Assembly (NCBI GenBank): GCA_005240065.1
Contig: SBBG01000047.1
Span: 1-39,013 of the forward strand
Length of the DNA: 39,013 bases
Source: Gammaproteobacteria bacterium
GTDB lineage: Bacteria; Pseudomonadota; Gammaproteobacteria; Ga0077554; Ga007554
Reading direction: 5' to 3'
The translations under genes and the position numbers were made by a program. This document shows, piece after piece, positions 1 through 7,358 of the stretch. The notes beneath the pieces were generated by a model. The model did not search any database and had not been told where the DNA came from. It was given only the letters and a program-made list of their open reading frames with translations. The first letter of the stretch is position 1. The number at the start of each line of letters is the position of its first letter.

Positions 1-1181
1 AGTTTGATGTGTTCGTTCTCCGCCGCCAAGTTGGTGTCCGTCACCAAGGCCTGCAAATCCTCATCGTAGATTTCGTGTTTTTTATCGGCGAGTTCTTTGA
101 AACGCACGAAGGCGCTGTTGAGTTCCTCTTCCGAGGCGAAGTCGATGCCGAGTTCCTTTAAGCGGGTGCGGAAGGCGTTGCGCCCCGAGTGTTTACCCAG
201 CACCATGCGGTTGGCGCTCCAGCCCACGTCTTGCGCGCGCATGATTTCGTAGGTCTCGCGGCTCTTGAGCACGCCGTCCTGATGAATACCGGACTCGTGG
301 GCGAAGGCATTGGCGCCGACGATCGCCTTGTTCGGTTGCACAGCAAAGCCGGTGATACTGGACACAAGGCGCGAACACGGCACGATCTGGGTGGTGTCGA
401 GATCGACATGACAGGGAAAGATATCCTGGCGCGTGCGCACCGCCATCACGATCTCTTCCAGCGCGGCATTGCCGGCGCGCTCGCCCAGGCCGTTGATGGT
501 GCACTCCACCTGACGCGCGCCATTCAACACCGCCGAAAGCGAGTTGGCCACCGCCAGACCGAGGTCGTTGTGGCAATGCACGGAAAACACCGCCTTGCCG
601 GCATTGGGCACGCGCTCAAGCAGGGTGCGAATCAGGTTGCCGAACTGGTGCGGCACGTTGTAACCCACAGTATCGGGAATGTTCACGGTACGCGCGCCGG
701 CATCAATCACCGCCTCGATCACACGGCAGAGAAAATCGATTTCCGAACGCCCGGCGTCTTCCGGCGAAAATTCCACGTCATCGGTGTACTGCCGGGCGCG
801 CTTGACCGCCTTCACCGCCTGCTCAACCACCTGGTCGGGCTCCATGCGCAATTTCATCTTCATGTGAATCGGCGAAGTGGCGATGAAGGTGTGGATACGC
901 GCCGCGTTGGCTCCGCGCAAGGCCGCGCCGGCGCTGTCGATATCCTTGTCCAGCGCCCGCGCCAGCCCACAGATCCGGCTGTCCTTGACGGCGTTCGCCA
1001 CCGCCTGCACCGCTTCGAAATCACCGGGGCTGGCGACAGGGAACCCGGCCTCGATCACATCCACCCGCATCCGTTCCAGCGCCTTGGCAATGCGCACCTT
1101 CTCCTCCTTGGTCATCGACGCGCCAGGACTCTGCTCGCCATCACGCAAGGTGGTATCGAAAATAATCAATTTGTCGATCAT
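1..1181 (-). CDS. leuA: 2-isopropylmalate synthase, partial (3' end outside window)
   Basis: LeuA condenses acetyl-CoA with 2-oxoisovalerate, the first committed step of leucine synthesis in the cytoplasm. Translating the minus strand from the ATG at 1181 gives [20 protein letters not shown], the HMGL-like TIM-barrel start with the metal-binding Asp and catalytic Arg (TTLRDGEQ). Further on, [13 protein letters not shown] carries the metal-binding histidines and [14 protein letters not shown] follows. About 393 residues are present. The frame runs off position 1, so the C-terminal regulatory domain is mostly missing. The start is supported by GGAG about 6 bases upstream. The ORF track misses this gene because it is open at the window edge. 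A leucine-rich leader ORF upstream suggests attenuation control. Confidence 0.96.
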   Translation of the reverse strand, partial: MIDKLIIFDTTLRDGEQSPGASMTKEEKVRIAKALERMRVDVIEAGFPVASPGDFEAVQAVANAVKDSRICGLARALDKDIDSAGAALRGANAARIHTFIATSPIHMKMKLRMEPDQVVEQAVKAVKRARQYTDDVEFSPEDAGRSEIDFLCRVIEAVIDAGARTVNIPDTVGYNVPHQFGNLIRTLLERVPNAGKAVFSVHCHNDLGLAVANSLSAVLNGARQVECTINGLGERAGNAALEEIVMAVRTRQDIFPCHVDLDTTQIVPCSRLVSSITGFAVQPNKAIVGANAFAHESGIHQDGVLKSRETYEIMRAQDVGWSANRMVLGKHSGRNAFRTRLKELGIDFASEEELNSAFVRFKELADKKHEIYDEDLQALVTDTNLAAENEHIK

Positions 1182-1326
1182 GATGTACTCCAATTTTGAG
1201 TGTCATGTTACTTGAACACCCTAGCGCCAGCAACGCTCGCAAGTATATTGACCGTATCGGACGGCGCGGGAACTTTGTAAGTTGGTTGGCTCGCCGGAGG
1301 AGAGCCCAAAGAGATAGTCGCCTGCC

Positions 1327-1449
1327 TTACGGCAGCAGCAGTCGCAGGTGTGATAGCGGGAGGAAGGATGAAAAAGGGCGTGACACCGCGCCGCTGAGGG
1401 CGGCGGCGATGGGTGAATCGCGGTGATCATGAACGCGGGCTGATGACAT
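1327..1449 (-). CDS. putative leucine leader peptide of leuA
   Basis: This short ORF is below the track's size limit. It encodes 40 residues (MSSARVHDHRDSPIAAALSG...) ending in FLPLSHLRLLLP and a TAA stop. The last nine sense codons include CTG CGA CTG CTG CTG, so leucine codons cluster just before the stop, as in amino-acid attenuator leaders. AGGG lies 8 bases before the ATG at 1449; an in-frame ATG at 1455 is an alternative start. The stop is about 145 bases upstream of leuA on the same strand, which is the right place for attenuation. I do not see a classic GC-rich stem with a U-run before leuA, so the mechanism is inferred. An overlapping 69-residue ORF in another frame (Cys-rich) looks like a frame shadow. 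Confidence 0.45.
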   Translation of the reverse strand: MSSARVHDHRDSPIAAALSGAVSRPFSSFLPLSHLRLLLP

Positions 1450-1533
1450 ATTCATTACCCTACTACAAACCTGGGATAAAAACAATCACCTCTATCGCGC
1501 TCGCGATGATCTGAACAGATTCTATAAAAGATC

Positions 1534-1992
1534 TCATCCACCCCATCCGCCATCCTCTTCGACGCCAAAAGGGTTGATGATCCTCACCCCATCCAAAACT
1601 TGCCCGTCCTGAAAATCCTCAGACAGCAACATCGTCACCCCCGCCTCCCGGGCCGTGGCCCACAACATGGCGTCCCAGAACGATAGATGATGCATCCGCG
1701 CTACCTCGATGGCGCGGCCAAGGGTCGCGGGCTTGGTGGAAACCACCGAAAACAGCGTCTGCCATCCATCGACTTGTATCCTCGCCACATCCGCTTCCAA
1801 TTTCCCCTTACGAGTGACGGTGAAATAAAACTCTGCCAAAGATTGTAGTGTCAGAACGCAGTCGCGTTCCAACAGGGTTTCAATCACGCGCTGCGCTCGA
1901 CAGTGTTTTTCACCTGCTCCGGTATCGACGGCATAGACCAGGACATGGGTATCAACACTAAATCGCTCGCGTCCCTTACTTGAGGTGGTCAT
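1534..1992 (-). CDS. PIN-domain toxin (VapC-type ribonuclease)
   Basis: Single-domain PIN protein of about 152 residues, expected to be the RNase toxin of a type II module. The acidic residues of the PIN fold are visible: Asp in SVDTHVLVYAVD near the N-terminus, Glu in SLAEFYF, Asp in SFWDAMLW and Asp in LLSEDFQDG. The track start at 2022 gives 10 extra residues. I prefer the ATG at 1992 (MTTSSKGRERF), which overlaps the antitoxin 3' end by 17 bases, a normal arrangement for translational coupling. The partner upstream is Phd/YefM-like rather than a classic VapB. The gene lies between leuA and pyrD, which read the same way. RNA target unknown. Confidence 0.85.
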   Translation of the reverse strand: MTTSSKGRERFSVDTHVLVYAVDTGAGEKHCRAQRVIETLLERDCVLTLQSLAEFYFTVTRKGKLEADVARIQVDGWQTLFSVVSTKPATLGRAIEVARMHHLSFWDAMLWATAREAGVTMLLSEDFQDGQVLDGVRIINPFGVEEDGGWGG

Positions 1993-2221
1993 AGCATTCA
2001 TCGCGGACGAATCTGCCAACATTCAAAGGCCGTGCGCTGGCCTTTAGACGCTCCCAAGCCGCTTGCTGCTCCGGCGCGACATGTCGTTCCTCCTCGATCG
2101 GAACAAGCTTCGCCACAGGCTTGCCACGGCGCGTAATAATAACTTCGTCCCCGCGACTAACCGCCTCGATATACTCGGAAAGATGCTGGTTAGCCTCACG
2201 CAGGCTGATTTGCTGTTTCAT
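1976..2221 (-). CDS. Phd/YefM-family antitoxin
   Basis: Small antitoxin of about 81 residues paired with the PIN toxin. The N-terminal half (ISLREANQHLSEYIEAVSRGDEVIITRRGKPVAKLVP) is the Phd/YefM DNA-binding fold with the usual 'RRGKPVA' turn. The C-terminal tail would bind and neutralise the toxin. The track start is 2227 (MAMKQQ). I prefer the third residue, ATG at 2221, because GAGG then sits 7 bases upstream, whereas it would crowd the first ATG. The promoter just upstream is spanned by a perfect 28-bp palindrome, the probable binding site for antitoxin or antitoxin-toxin complex. Confidence 0.88.
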   Translation of the reverse strand: MKQQISLREANQHLSEYIEAVSRGDEVIITRRGKPVAKLVPIEEERHVAPEQQAAWERLKASARPLNVGRFVRDECYDHLK

Positions 2222-2242
2222 GGCCATTCCTCACAGAGACGG

Positions 2243-2275
2243 GTTAATTGTAGAACGTTCTACAATTAACATCAA
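2243..2275 (-). promoter_or_regulatory. promoter and palindromic operator of the PIN toxin-antitoxin operon
   Basis: On the minus strand, TTGATG (2275-2270) and TACAAT (2252-2247) are separated by exactly 17 bases, a good sigma-70 promoter. A perfect 28-bp palindrome with half-site GTTAATTGTAGAAC occupies 2243-2270, covering the spacer and the -10 box. Antitoxin binding there would block RNA polymerase. The antitoxin ATG follows about 25 bases downstream of the -10. The palindrome and spacing are read directly; the operator role is inferred from how Phd/YefM modules autoregulate. Confidence 0.8.
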
Positions 2276-2294
2276 GCCAGATACCGGCAATGAA

Positions 2295-3380
2295 TCACCC
2301 GCTACTTCCAATTACTTCCCCGACATTCCTAACTCCCTCCCGCCGCAGCAGTTCCAGCAATTCCGCCTTGACCTTCCTCGCCACGGCCGGACCCTCATAA
2401 ATGAACGAGGTATAAAGCTGCACCAAGCTGGCCCCGGCGCGGAGTTTGTCGTAGGCATCCTGGCCGTTGGCGATGCCGCCGACGCCGATGATGGGCACGT
2501 CCTTGCCGGTGATGCGATAGAGAATGCGGATGATATCGGTGCTGCGCACGCGCAATGGCGCGCCGCTCAAGCCGCCGGCTTCATCACTGGGCTGGCTAAG
2601 GCCGTTGCGGCTGAGCGTGGTGTTGGTGGCGATCAGGCCGTCGATATCCGGCCCCAACGCAAGATGAGCGATGGCTTCGAGGTCTTCCTGCGCCAGATCG
2701 GGGGCGATCTTGAGCAGGCATGGCAATGGTGTGCGGTGATGCTGCGTGGCAAGACGGCGGTTGGCGGCCTGCACCTCGGCCATCAGCGCTCCCAGATAAT
2801 CCGCGCCCTGCAACAGGCGCAACCCCGGGGTATTGGGCGAGCTGACGTTAATCACACAATAATCGCCGTAAGGGAAAAGTTTCTCCAGTGCGGCAACATA
2901 GTCAGCAGCGGCGTCTTCCAGGGCGGTGTCCTTGTTTTTGCCGAGATTGATGCCGATGGGAACAGTCTGTTTGCCCAAGGCCGCCATGCGTGCCGCCACC
3001 ACCTCGGCTCCCTCGTTGGGAAAACCCATGCGATTGATCACGGCCCGATCGGCGGGCAAACGGAAGATGCGCGGTTTGGGGTTACCCGGCTGGGCGCGTG
3101 GAGTCACGGTACCGATTTCGATGAAGCCAAAACCCAGCGCCGTCAGGCCGGGCATGGCGCGGGCGTTCTTGTCGAAACCGGCCGCCATACCCACCGGGTT
3201 GGAAAAACGCAGCCCCCACAGCGTCTGGGCAAGCAAGGGATCTTCCAAATAATAAATCGATTTGGCGATATCGCGGGTGACGCGGCAACGGCCGGTTTTT
3301 TCCATCCAGCCGATGGCGAGGTCGTGGGCCTGTTCGGGATCGAGGAGAAAGAAGGCGGGTTTTATGAGTTCGTAGAACAT
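2295..3380 (-). CDS. pyrD: dihydroorotate dehydrogenase (quinone), class 2
   Basis: Oxidises dihydroorotate to orotate in pyrimidine synthesis, passing electrons to quinone at the inner membrane. The protein has 361 residues, normal for class 2. The N-terminal amphipathic part ([26 protein letters not shown]) is the membrane-association helix region. [15 protein letters not shown] is the FMN-binding start of the barrel. [11 protein letters not shown] contains the catalytic Ser loop typical of class 2, and [35 protein letters not shown] is the phosphate-binding end. It starts 9 bases after the hemH stop and probably shares its transcript, although the two pathways are unrelated. No strong Shine-Dalgarno is seen. 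Confidence 0.97.
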   Translation of the reverse strand: MFYELIKPAFFLLDPEQAHDLAIGWMEKTGRCRVTRDIAKSIYYLEDPLLAQTLWGLRFSNPVGMAAGFDKNARAMPGLTALGFGFIEIGTVTPRAQPGNPKPRIFRLPADRAVINRMGFPNEGAEVVAARMAALGKQTVPIGINLGKNKDTALEDAAADYVAALEKLFPYGDYCVINVSSPNTPGLRLLQGADYLGALMAEVQAANRRLATQHHRTPLPCLLKIAPDLAQEDLEAIAHLALGPDIDGLIATNTTLSRNGLSQPSDEAGGLSGAPLRVRSTDIIRILYRITGKDVPIIGVGGIANGQDAYDKLRAGASLVQLYTSFIYEGPAVARKVKAELLELLRREGVRNVGEVIGSSG

Positions 3381-3389
3381 GGTTTTTGG

Positions 3390-4502
3390 CTACCGTTGCG
3401 CCCCCATCGCCAGCGCGCGGCGGCGGCTCGCCTCGGCCTCGGCAATCTGCTGCGCCGCATTCCAGGCGGGATCGGTCTCCGCCCAGCCCTGCGCATGCCT
3501 CATCACCAGCGCGGCGAGCGCCTGCATGTGATCGGGGCGGTCGTTAAGTGCCGGGATGTAGCGATATTTCTCCCCACCGGCCGCGAGAAAGATGCCGCGA
3601 TTGAGCATGGCGATCTCTTCCAGGGTTTCCAGGCAATCGGCGGAAAAACCCGGACACACCACGTCCACGCTTTTCACGCCTTCCTTGCCCCAGGCTTCCA
3701 GCGTTTTGTCGGTGTATGGCTTCAGCCACTCCGCCTTGCCAAGACGCGACTGGAACGACACTTGCCAGCGCTCCGCCGGCAACTGAAGTTGTTCGGCCAC
3801 CAGGCGCGCCGTTTTCTGGCATTCGCAGAAATAGGGATCGCCCGCCAGAAAACTGCGCTTGGGAATGCCATGAAAGGAAAACAGCAGGCGCTCGGCCGGG
3901 CCGTGCGCGGCCCAGCCCTCGCGGATGCTGGCGACCAGGGCGGCGATGTAACGGGGATCGTCGTGATAATGCTGAATCATACGCAGCTCCGGCACCCAGC
4001 GCCAGGTCTTCAGCTCATCGGCCACGGCATCGAAGGTCGAAGCGGTGGTCGCCGCGGCGTATTGCGGATAGAGCGGCAACACCAGGATGCGGCGCGCATG
4101 AGCCTCGCGCAGCTCCCGCAGCGCATCGGCGATCGAAGGATTGCCATAGCGCATCCCCAGCGCCACTTTCAGCGGCCCGCCGAATTGCTGTTCCAGCGCC
4201 GCTTGCAGGGCCGCCGCCTGCCGCCGCGAAATGGCCAGCAGCGGCGAACCTTCATCGGTCCAGATGCTTTGATAGGCATGCGCGGATCGCTTGGGGCGAA
4301 AAGGCAGGATCACGCCATGCAGAATCAGCCACCAGACCGGACGCGGAATCTCGACGATGCGCGGGTCCCACAGAAACTCGGCCAGATAGCGGCGCAGCGC
4401 CACCGTGGTGGGCGCATCGGGGGTGCCGAGATTGGCCACCAATACGCCGGTGAGCGATGGCGCGCCATGGGAGTAATCCGCCTCTCCTTGGTAAGCAGTC
4501 AT
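3390..4502 (-). CDS. hemH: ferrochelatase
   Basis: Inserts Fe2+ into protoporphyrin IX, the last step of protoheme synthesis. 370 residues. The start (GVLVANLGTPDAPT) and the signature LLFSFHGIPKRSFLAGDPYF, with the metal-binding His in SFHGIP, are clear. The second metal-site Glu lies in PGFSADCLETLEEI. GAGG 7 bases before the ATG supports the start. The C-terminal 40 residues are Ala/Arg-rich and form a short extension. It is first in a two-gene unit with pyrD and is divergent from rsmE, with about 138 bases between them. Confidence 0.97.
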   Translation of the reverse strand: MTAYQGEADYSHGAPSLTGVLVANLGTPDAPTTVALRRYLAEFLWDPRIVEIPRPVWWLILHGVILPFRPKRSAHAYQSIWTDEGSPLLAISRRQAAALQAALEQQFGGPLKVALGMRYGNPSIADALRELREAHARRILVLPLYPQYAAATTASTFDAVADELKTWRWVPELRMIQHYHDDPRYIAALVASIREGWAAHGPAERLLFSFHGIPKRSFLAGDPYFCECQKTARLVAEQLQLPAERWQVSFQSRLGKAEWLKPYTDKTLEAWGKEGVKSVDVVCPGFSADCLETLEEIAMLNRGIFLAAGGEKYRYIPALNDRPDHMQALAALVMRHAQGWAETDPAWNAAQQIAEAEASRRRALAMGAQR

Positions 4503-4640
4503 TTAATACCTCGTTTATGGGAAGTTCTTTTTTGTTTGACGGTGAGGGCAGAGTATACCCGCTACCCGCTTGCGGGGAAAAAGATATAATTCCGGCTTAT
4601 CCTAAAAACTCGAAAACTCGATCTCCGTTTTCTCCAACAC

Positions 4641-5375
4641 ATGCGCATTCCCCGAACCTATCTGCCCATCCCGCTCACCACTGGCGCCACCGTCATACTG
4701 GACGAAAACGCCGCCAACCACCTGATCCGCGTGCTGCGGCTCAAGCCCGGCGCGCCATTGATCCTGTTCAACGGCCAGGGCGGCGAATACCGGGCCGTGC
4801 TGCAAACAGCGGACAAAAAAGGCGGCACGGCGGTGATCGGAGAACACCTTGCCCACGACGCCGAATCACCGCTGCACATCACGCTGGCGCAAGGCATTTC
4901 CCGCGGTGAGCGCATGGATTATACCTTGCAGAAGGCTGTCGAACTGGGCGTGACGCGCATCGTGCCGCTGATCACCGAACGCTGCGAGGTGCGTCTGGAA
5001 GGCGAGCGTCTGCACAAACGCCTGCAACACTGGCAAGCGGTTGCGGCCAGTGCCTGTGAACAGTGCGGCCGCAACCGCGTGCCGCCAGTGGCTCAGGCTG
5101 GCTCTCTCGATGATTGGCTGGCGCAATCGCACGATGGCCTGCGCCTGGCGCTGGACCCGCTCGCGGCGCAGACGCTCACGCAACTCAGCCAGCCGGAAGA
5201 CCGGCGGATCACCCTGTTGATCGGTCCCGAAGGCGGCCTGAGCGACGCCGAGATCGAACATGCGCGACTGGCCGGGTTTGCGGGAATACGCCTTGGTCCC
5301 CGCATCCTGCGCACCGAAACGGCGGCCGTGACGGCACTGTCGGCGTTACAGGTGTTATGGGGGGATTTGGGGTAA
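4641..5375 (+). CDS. rsmE: 16S rRNA (uracil1498-N3)-methyltransferase
   Basis: SPOUT-class methyltransferase that modifies U1498 of 16S rRNA. 244 residues. The N-terminal PUA-like part begins MRIPRTYLPIPLTTGATVIL. The SPOUT core has GISRGERMDYTLQKAVELGVTRIVPL and the knotted SAM site LLIGPEGGLSDAEIE...LGPRILRTETAAVTALSALQ, which is diagnostic for the family. No good Shine-Dalgarno precedes the ATG. A TATAAT box at 4585-4590 could belong to its promoter, but I find no matching -35. It ends 7 bases from the stop of the convergent cytochrome gene. Confidence 0.95.
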   Translation: MRIPRTYLPIPLTTGATVILDENAANHLIRVLRLKPGAPLILFNGQGGEYRAVLQTADKKGGTAVIGEHLAHDAESPLHITLAQGISRGERMDYTLQKAVELGVTRIVPLITERCEVRLEGERLHKRLQHWQAVAASACEQCGRNRVPPVAQAGSLDDWLAQSHDGLRLALDPLAAQTLTQLSQPEDRRITLLIGPEGGLSDAEIEHARLAGFAGIRLGPRILRTETAAVTALSALQVLWGDLG

Positions 5376-5382
5376 AGGCGGG

Positions 5383-6009
5383 TTACTTCAACGACAAAAC
5401 GAACGTCACCAACTTCTCGATATCCGCGTCGGCAACGCGCGGCGAATAAGGCGGCATGGACATTCCGCCGGTAACCTCGGTCCAGTTGCCCTTGCCGCCG
5501 GTCTTGACCTTGGCGATCAGTTTGTCTTTGGCTCCGGCGTCGTCCTTATAGCGCGCCGCCACATCCTTCCACGCCGGGCCAACGATTTTTTTATCGATGC
5601 CGTGACAGGCCAGGCAGCCGCTCTTTTGCGCCAGAGACAGCGCAAGGGCATCGGCGCCATCCCCTGTCTTTTTCCCGGGAACAACGGTCACTTGCTCCGC
5701 AGCCGGTTTCTGCCCGGCGGACATAGCCGGGGCTTTCTTCTCTTCCTGCGCCACTGGAGCCTTGGGCGTGGCAGCTTGCTCTGTGACGGGCGCAGCGGTG
5801 GTCTCTTCGGGCGCCTTTGCTACAGGCTCGGTAACGGGCTGGACGGCAGGCGCCGGGGACGGCGCAGGCTCGGCTTGCGGCGCGGGCGCGCTGAGCGACG
5901 CCGCAGGCTCGGTGGCGCTGGGTTCTTCCTCTTGCTGCTGTTGCTTGCCGCAAGCACTCAGGAGCAGCGCCGCACAAAGCGTCGTGACGATAAATCCGGA
6001 ATTGTTCAT
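5383..6009 (-). CDS. lipoprotein-anchored class I cytochrome c (c5/c551 type)
   Basis: A 208-residue electron-transfer protein in three parts. Residues 1-20 are a lipoprotein signal with lipobox LLSAC (Cys20). Residues about 22-115 form a low-complexity linker rich in Pro, Ala, Glu and Lys. Residues about 120-208 form a compact cytochrome c with heme motif CLACH (Cys132, Cys135, His136) and axial Met in GGMSMPPYSP (about Met185). The family carries electrons in the periplasm. The lipobox and linker suggest tethering to a membrane with the heme domain reaching out into the periplasm. AAGGAG lies 7 bases before the ATG. Redox partner unknown. Confidence 0.9.
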   Translation of the reverse strand: MNNSGFIVTTLCAALLLSACGKQQQQEEEPSATEPAASLSAPAPQAEPAPSPAPAVQPVTEPVAKAPEETTAAPVTEQAATPKAPVAQEEKKAPAMSAGQKPAAEQVTVVPGKKTGDGADALALSLAQKSGCLACHGIDKKIVGPAWKDVAARYKDDAGAKDKLIAKVKTGGKGNWTEVTGGMSMPPYSPRVADADIEKLVTFVLSLK

Positions 6010-6093
6010 GGTGATACTCCTTGCAAGAAATCAGATTTTGATCGTCCACTATTTTACTATTGGGGCACTTCTAAAAATTCAAATTTTTGCAAA

Positions 6094-6229
6094 TTAACCC
6101 GGCAATCAAATTCATCTGCTTTTCCAGCTTTTCTCCCAGGCGTAGGGTGCGCCGCGCGCACCATCCGCGTGGTGCGTGAGACGCACCCTACGAAACACAG
6201 GGCAATGACGATCTATTTCGCCGGGTCAA
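6094..6229 (+). repeat. hairpin-core repeat element (MITE-like), copy 1
   Basis: A 136-bp element starting TTAACCCGGCAATCAAAT and ending ATTTCGCCGGGTCAA, so its ends are inverted. The 50-bp core at 6142-6191 runs from GTAGGGTGCG to CGCACCCTAC and can fold into a long hairpin with a small internal loop. The same core and arms recur elsewhere in this window. It has no coding capacity. It lies downstream of mnhG and upstream of the cytochrome gene. Calling it mobile is inference from the multiple copies and terminal repeats. Confidence 0.8.
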
Positions 6230-6259
6230 TAATGGCGAGGCCGCCACTTATTGACCCGG
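6221..6259. repeat. inverted repeat linking repeat end and mnhG stop
   Basis: CCGGGTCAATAA (6221-6232) and its exact complement TTATTGACCCGG (6248-6259) face each other across 15 bases, with further pairing (TGGCG/CGCCA) inside. The left arm is the right end of repeat copy 1. The right arm contains the last codons and stop of mnhG. The hairpin could act in transcript ending or 3' protection, but no U-run follows, so this is unproven. Confidence 0.65.
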
Positions 6260-6598
6260 ATGCTTCGACTTGTCAGCGCCCCCGGACACATCCCGCACCC
6301 TCAGATGCAGCGCCGCCTGAGCCAGCAGATATGCGCTGATCGGCGCGGTGATGAAGAGGAACATCGTGATCAGCAACTCATTCAGGCTCAACCACTCCCC
6401 GCGCGCGCTGAAATAAAGCACGGAGGCGACCAGCATGCCGCCCACGCCCAAGGTGGTGGCCTTGGTGGGGCCGTGCAAACGGGTATAAAAATCCGGAAGG
6501 CGCGCCAGACCGATGGAGCCCGCCAGGGTAAAAAATGCACTGGCCAGCAAGAACAGCGACACCAGGATTTCCAGCAACATCGCAGACATCGCGCTCAT
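6248..6598 (-). CDS. mnhG: Mrp/Mnh cation:proton antiporter subunit G
   Basis: Small membrane subunit (about 116 residues) of the multi-subunit Na+(K+)/H+ antiporter. Three hydrophobic stretches are visible. The family pattern includes AGSIGLARLPDFYTRLHGPTKATTLGVGGML. It overlaps mnhF by 4 bases (ATGA type). Two later ATGs (MSAMSAM) leave the exact start uncertain. The last codons (HPGQ, stop) fall in CCGGGTCAATAA, identical to the end of the neighbouring repeat element, so the C-terminus may have been set by a repeat insertion. Confidence 0.92.
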   Translation of the reverse strand: MSAMSAMLLEILVSLFLLASAFFTLAGSIGLARLPDFYTRLHGPTKATTLGVGGMLVASVLYFSARGEWLSLNELLITMFLFITAPISAYLLAQAALHLRVRDVSGGADKSKHPGQ

Positions 6599-6864
6599 TC
6601 GATCACATCTCCGCGCAACACATATTTGCTGAAGACCACAGTGCCGATGAAACCCATCATGGCAATGAGCAGTGAAACCTCGAAGTACACCAGACTATCG
6701 AAATGAATACCGAGCAACACCAGCAGCGCGATGGTATTGATGTATAGCGTATCCAGGGCAAGGATGCGATCCGGCAAATCCGGACCACACAGCAGACGCC
6801 ACAGGTTGAGCAGCATGGCAAGGCTGATGGCGGCAAGGGCAATGGTGATGGCGGCGGCTAGCAC
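6595..6864 (-). CDS. mnhF: Mrp/Mnh antiporter subunit F
   Basis: An 89-residue membrane protein with three predicted helices. The segment LLCGPDLPDRILALDTLYINTIALLVLLGI is the characteristic MnhF/MrpF pattern, with its conserved 'GP..pDRi.alD' stretch. It is one of the small subunits required for assembly of the antiporter in the inner membrane. It overlaps mnhE by 7 bases upstream and mnhG by 4 bases downstream, so translation is likely coupled along the operon. Confidence 0.93.
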   Translation of the reverse strand: MLAAAITIALAAISLAMLLNLWRLLCGPDLPDRILALDTLYINTIALLVLLGIHFDSLVYFEVSLLIAMMGFIGTVVFSKYVLRGDVIE

Positions 6865-7358
6865 TCGAATATCTCCTTGATGGGGGTTTCGTAACGTGTC
6901 TTGACGGAGCGGATCAGCTCCTCGGCATCCGGCACGTTCAGGCCGTGCAACAGTAAGCCTTTATTGTCATCGCTCAGCGATACCGATACAGTGCCCGGCG
7001 TCAATGAAATGATGCTGGCCAGCATGGCAATGGCATAAGGGTTGGTCATGTCCAGCGGAACCACGACAAAGCGAGGACGCAGCGCGGTTCCTGGCCCCAG
7101 TATCAGGCGGGTGACAACGATACTGGCGACCAGGATGTCCCACAGCACGATCCCGATCAGGCGCACCAGCACCCGATAGCGATGGAAGTAGATCTCTTCC
7201 ATCCACAACCGCGCCGTCAGCCGGGGGATGAACACAGCGAGAATGGCGCCAAGGGCGACATGGCCCCATGCCATGCTTTTCACCAGCAACAGCCAAATCA
7301 GCAGCAAAACCACGCTGAGCACGGGGTGAGGCAGCATCTTGCCAATCGCGCGCTTCAT
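6858..7358 (-). CDS. mnhE: Mrp/Mnh antiporter subunit E
   Basis: 166 residues. Two or three hydrophobic helices at the N-terminus (VLLLIWLLLV, WGHVALGAILAVFIPR) precede a soluble cytoplasmic part. SIISLTPGTVSVSL is the conserved MnhE signature. The subunit contributes to complex stability rather than to the proton path in studied homologues. The start overlaps the mnhD stop by 4 bases and the end overlaps the mnhF start by 7. Confidence 0.94.
   Translation of the reverse strand: MKRAIGKMLPHPVLSVVLLLIWLLLVKSMAWGHVALGAILAVFIPRLTARLWMEEIYFHRYRVLVRLIGIVLWDILVASIVVTRLILGPGTALRPRFVVVPLDMTNPYAIAMLASIISLTPGTVSVSLSDDNKGLLLHGLNVPDAEELIRSVKTRYETPIKEIFEC

Noticed and set aside
1221-1430. 69-residue minus-strand ORF with a CDCCC run
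   Set aside because: It reads the CTG-rich part of the leucine leader in another frame; the Cys run is a frame effect.
2121-4589. 822-residue plus-strand ORF
   Set aside because: It lies entirely antisense to pyrD and hemH, has His/Gln/Arg-rich composition typical of reverse-frame shadows in GC-rich DNA, and shows no domain.
4585-4590. TATAAT box upstream of rsmE
   Set aside because: No acceptable -35 at 16-18 bases, so it is mentioned only in the rsmE entry and not listed as a promoter.
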